NCBI GenBank assembly: GCA_964408735.1
Contig: CAYPAX010000072.1
Location: 1 to 25,664, forward strand
Source of the DNA: UBA7887 sp964408735
GTDB lineage: Bacteria > Pseudomonadota > Alphaproteobacteria > UBA7887
Length of the DNA: 25,664 nt
Direction: 5' to 3'
Of this stretch, positions 22,334-25,664 are shown piece after piece. The notes under the pieces were generated by a model, which saw only the letters and a list, made by a program, of their open reading frames with translations, was not told the DNA's origin and made no database searches. The position numbers and the translations under genes are program-made. How positions within the stretch are numbered: position 1 is the stretch's first letter; each line of letters begins with the position of its first letter.

Positions 22334-24987
22334 TGGGGCGCTGCGCCGGCCACCGCGGCCTCGATCGCGGCGAGCGCGGCGGGGGCGGAAGCGGCATCGG
22401 GCCCGCCGGCCTGTGCGAGATCGGCACGGCCGCCGCCCCCCTTGCCGCCAAGCGCTTGCGACGCGGCGCGTACCAAGGCGACGGCATCGAGGCGGTCGGT
22501 CAGATCCTCGGTCACGCCGACCACAACGGCGGCCTTGCCGTCTGCCACGGCGACCACGGCGACGACACCGCTGCCGAGCTCCTTCTTCATGCTATCGGCC
22601 ATGCCGCGCAGCTCCTTGGCCGGCACGCCGTCGAGTTGGCGGGCGATGAGGGAGACGCCGGCAATATCTTTGACCTCGGCGCCGCCGCCGCCACCGCCGC
22701 CCGTGGCGAGCGCCCGCCGCGCCTCAGCCAGGTCGCGCTCCAGGTGCTTGCGCTCCTCCAACAACGAGGCGATGCGATCGGCGAGCTCGGCGGGGGCGAT
22801 CTTGAGTGCCACGGCCGCGTCGCGCAAGGCCTGCTCCTGGCGGTTTATGTGGGCCAGCGCGCCTTCGCCGGTCAGCGCCTCGATACGGCGGACTCCGGCC
22901 GCGACCGCGCCTTCGCTGACGATCTTGAACAGACCGATATCGCCGGTGCGCCCGACATGGGTGCCGCCGCAAAGCTCGACCGAGAACGGCTCGCTCGCCT
23001 CGCCCATGGTGACGACCCGCACGCGCTCGCCATATTTCTCGCCGAACAAAGCCAGCGCACCCGTCTCGACCGCCTGCTCGGGGCTGGTCACGAGGGTGGA
23101 GACGGTGGCGTTGGCGAGCACCTTCCGGTTTACCTCGACCTCGACCGCAGCCAGCTCCTCGGCGTTCATGCCCTTGGGATGGCTGATATCGAAGCGCAGC
23201 CGCTCTGGCGCCACCATGGAGCCCTTTTGCGTCACATGGTCGCCGAGCTCCTGGCGCAACGCGGCATGCAAGAGGTGTGTGGCCGAGTGGTTTCGCCGCA
23301 GGGCCGCGCGGCGCTGATCGTCTATGCTCAGCGTGACCTCTGCCCCTTTGCGCAGAGTGCCTGATACGACAATGCCACGGTGGACCATCATGGTATCGAG
23401 CTTGCGTTGGGTATCCTCGATACGCACTTCGAGGCCGTCCGGGGCGGTCAGGGTTCCGGTGTCGCCGACCTGGCCGCCGGACTCGCCGTAGAACGGGGTC
23501 TGGTTGACGAGCAGGCTAACGATTTGGCCTTCAGAGGCTGTGTCCACCACTTCCCCGTCGACGATAAGCGCGGTTACCACGGCATCGGCGCGGGAGGCTT
23601 CATAGCCGAGAAACTCGCTGGCGCCGACCTCGTCGCGAAGTGCGAACCATACCTCCTCGGTCGCCGCCTCGCCGGAGCCGGCCCAGGCCGCGCGCGCGGT
23701 CTCGCGCTGACGCGCCATGGCGGCATCGAAGCCGGGTTGCTCGATGCTGCGGCCCTCGGCGCGCAGCGCGTCTTCGGTGAGGTCGAGAGGAAAGCCGTAA
23801 GTGTCGTAGAGCCGGAACGCGACTTCGCCGGGCAGGGGGTCGTCGTCGCCGAGTTTTTCCGTTTCGTCGGCAAGCAGTCGCAGACCGCGCTCCAGGGTCT
23901 CGCGAAAGCGGGTTTCCTCGAGCTTGAGGGTCTCGCCGATCAGTGCCTCGGCGCGGCCGAGCTCGGGGAAGGCCTGGCCCATCTCGCCCACCAACGTCGG
24001 CACGAGCTGCCACATGAGGGGATCGCGAACGCCCATGAGGTGGGCGTGGCGCATGGCCCGGCGCATGATGCGCCTGAGCACGTAGCCGCGGCCCTCGTTC
24101 GAGGGCATAACGCCGTCGGCGAGCAGAAAGCAGGAAGCGCGCAGGTGGTCGGCGATGACGCGATGGGAGGCGGCATGCTCGCCAGCCGGATCGCTATGGG
24201 CGCAATCGGCGATGGCGGCGATCAGGGTGGCGAAGAGGTCGGTGTCGTAATTGTCGTGCTTGCCTTGCATGACGGCGGCGATGCGTTCCAGGCCCATGCC
24301 GGTGTCGATGGAAGGGCGCGGCAGGTCGATGCGCTCGTCTGCCGTGCGCTGCTCGTACTGCATGAAGACGAGGTTCCAGATCTCCACATAGCGGTCACCG
24401 TCCTGGTCGGGGGAGCCGGGCGGGCCACCGGCTATGGCGGGGCCGTGGTCGTAGAAGATCTCCGAGCAGGGGCCGCAGGGGCCGGTATCGCCCATGGCCC
24501 AGAAATTGTCAGAGGTGGGAATGCGGATGATGCGCTCTTGCGGCAGGCCCGAGACCTTGCGCCAGATGTCGAAGGCCTCGTCGTCGGTGTGGTAAACCGT
24601 GACCCAGAGGCGTTCCTTGTCGAGGCCGTAGTCACGGGTGATCAGGTTCCAGGCAAGTTCGATGGCCTGGTCCTTGAAATAGTCGCCGAACGAAAAATTG
24701 CCGAGCATTTCGAAGAAGGTGTGATGGCGCGCGGTATAGCCGACATTGTCGAGGTCGTTGTGCTTGCCGCCGGCGCGGACGCATTTCTGGCTGGTGGTGG
24801 CGCGGCTGTAGTCGCGTTGTTCGACGCCGGTGAAGACGTTCTTGAACTGCACCATGCCGGCATTGGTGAAGAGCAGGGTGGGGTCGTTGTGGGGCACCAG
24901 TGGACCGGAGGCCACGACCTCGTGGCCGTTGGCGGCAAAATAGTCGAGAAAGGCCTTGCGGATATCGTTGGTGCTGACGATCGTCAT
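22330..24987 (-). CDS. alaS: Alanyl-tRNA synthetase
   Basis: The full-length 885-residue enzyme charges tRNA-Ala and edits mischarged Ser and Gly. The catalytic domain starts TNDIRKAFLDYFAANGHEVV and has PHNDPTLLFTNAGM (32-45) and RHHTFFEMLGNFSFGDYFK. The editing domain carries the zinc ligands H567 and H571 (HSATH) and C673 and H677 (CGGTH). A C-terminal C-Ala domain follows a Gly-rich linker (seven Gly in a row near residue 756). The ATG has GGGAG and AAGAAGAG upstream. It follows recA on the same strand after 111 bp, a common alphaproteobacterial order, and is coupled to the rhodanese gene downstream. Confidence 0.98.
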   Translation of the reverse strand: MTIVSTNDIRKAFLDYFAANGHEVVASGPLVPHNDPTLLFTNAGMVQFKNVFTGVEQRDYSRATTSQKCVRAGGKHNDLDNVGYTARHHTFFEMLGNFSFGDYFKDQAIELAWNLITRDYGLDKERLWVTVYHTDDEAFDIWRKVSGLPQERIIRIPTSDNFWAMGDTGPCGPCSEIFYDHGPAIAGGPPGSPDQDGDRYVEIWNLVFMQYEQRTADERIDLPRPSIDTGMGLERIAAVMQGKHDNYDTDLFATLIAAIADCAHSDPAGEHAASHRVIADHLRASCFLLADGVMPSNEGRGYVLRRIMRRAMRHAHLMGVRDPLMWQLVPTLVGEMGQAFPELGRAEALIGETLKLEETRFRETLERGLRLLADETEKLGDDDPLPGEVAFRLYDTYGFPLDLTEDALRAEGRSIEQPGFDAAMARQRETARAAWAGSGEAATEEVWFALRDEVGASEFLGYEASRADAVVTALIVDGEVVDTASEGQIVSLLVNQTPFYGESGGQVGDTGTLTAPDGLEVRIEDTQRKLDTMMVHRGIVVSGTLRKGAEVTLSIDDQRRAALRRNHSATHLLHAALRQELGDHVTQKGSMVAPERLRFDISHPKGMNAEELAAVEVEVNRKVLANATVSTLVTSPEQAVETGALALFGEKYGERVRVVTMGEASEPFSVELCGGTHVGRTGDIGLFKIVSEGAVAAGVRRIEALTGEGALAHINRQEQALRDAAVALKIAPAELADRIASLLEERKHLERDLAEARRALATGGGGGGGAEVKDIAGVSLIARQLDGVPAKELRGMADSMKKELGSGVVAVVAVADGKAAVVVGVTEDLTDRLDAVALVRAASQALGGKGGGGRADLAQAGGPDAASAPAALAAIEAAVAGAAPQ

Positions 24988-25060
24988 CGCTCTTCTTGCT
25001 CCCGGGAGGTGGGTCGCTTTTAGCGATCCAGCGCTGGCCTGTCCAGGAGCTGAGCGCGGC

Positions 25061-25086
25061 GCCGGGGCGGGCTATCTCGCCCCGGC
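25061..25086. terminator. GC-rich hairpin between recA and alaS
   Basis: GCCGGGGCG (25061-25069) and CGCCCCGGC (25078-25086) form a perfect 9-bp stem with an 8-nt loop, 12 bp after the recA stop. No T-run follows on the minus strand, so a partial terminator, a 3'-end stabiliser or an attenuator between recA and alaS are all possible. Elsewhere in the 111-bp spacer (24988-25098) I see only the alaS ribosome site and a small TCGC/GCGA hairpin. Confidence 0.5.
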
Positions 25087-25098
25087 CAAGAAATGGCG

Positions 25099-25664
<566 letters not shown>

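Noticed and set aside
23380..25023. Open frame of 547 codons antisense to alaS
   Set aside because: alaS is unmistakable on the other strand; long antisense frames are common in GC-rich genes, and this one shows no family motif.

Overview
This window looks like high-GC alphaproteobacterial chromosome, probably Rhodospirillales or a related lineage. That is inferred from the recA-alaS pair at the right end, the eukaryote-like homodimeric NADP isocitrate dehydrogenase, the glnK-amtB pair, the Atm1-type ABC exporter and the quinoprotein-associated SoxYZ-like carrier. No rRNA, tRNA, CRISPR array, prophage or plasmid gene was seen, and coding is dense with many 1-14 bp overlaps. The first ~850 bases are clearly AT-richer than the rest and look acquired.

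Layout. 19-858 (-): secreted HEXXH protein of unknown family with its own extended -10 promoter. 1026-2175 (-) and 2344-4628 (+): a divergent cluster of a single PaaA-like di-iron oxygenase plus a small overlapping partner, facing a PaaX-family repressor coupled to an adrenodoxin-reductase-type flavoprotein. The rest of a phenylacetate operon is not in the window. 4619-8500 (-): a CBS-domain/nucleotidyltransferase protein, a DnaQ-like exonuclease and an N-acyl-D-amino-acid deacylase in one direction. 8562-9152 (+): two small membrane proteins, one only 57 aa. 9258-13227 (+): glnK-amtB followed closely by a zinc alcohol dehydrogenase and a YeeE/YedE (TsuA-like) transporter. 13231-14055: an 825-bp RAYT-type mobile unit, a tyrosine transposase bracketed by two copies of a REP-like palindrome with 22-bp perfect inverted ends. 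14054-17682 (-): a LysM protein coupled to an Atm1/HMT1-type ABC exporter. 17765-19646 (+): a LOG-family phosphoribohydrolase and icd. 19699-21419 (+): SoxYZ-like carrier and zinc metallohydrolase of the quinoprotein relay type. These converge on a secreted two-domain rhodanese (21416-22333, -) that is translationally coupled to alaS, with recA entering from the right edge.

Two groups look most worth following. The first is the oxygenase/reductase/PaaX cluster, a candidate stand-alone acyl-CoA (or other) oxygenation module. The second is the periplasmic sulfur-carrier trio (SoxYZ fusion, metallohydrolase, rhodanese), which has no dehydrogenase beside it here; a sulfur-transporter-family gene lies elsewhere in the window. 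The RAYT unit is the clearest mobile feature.
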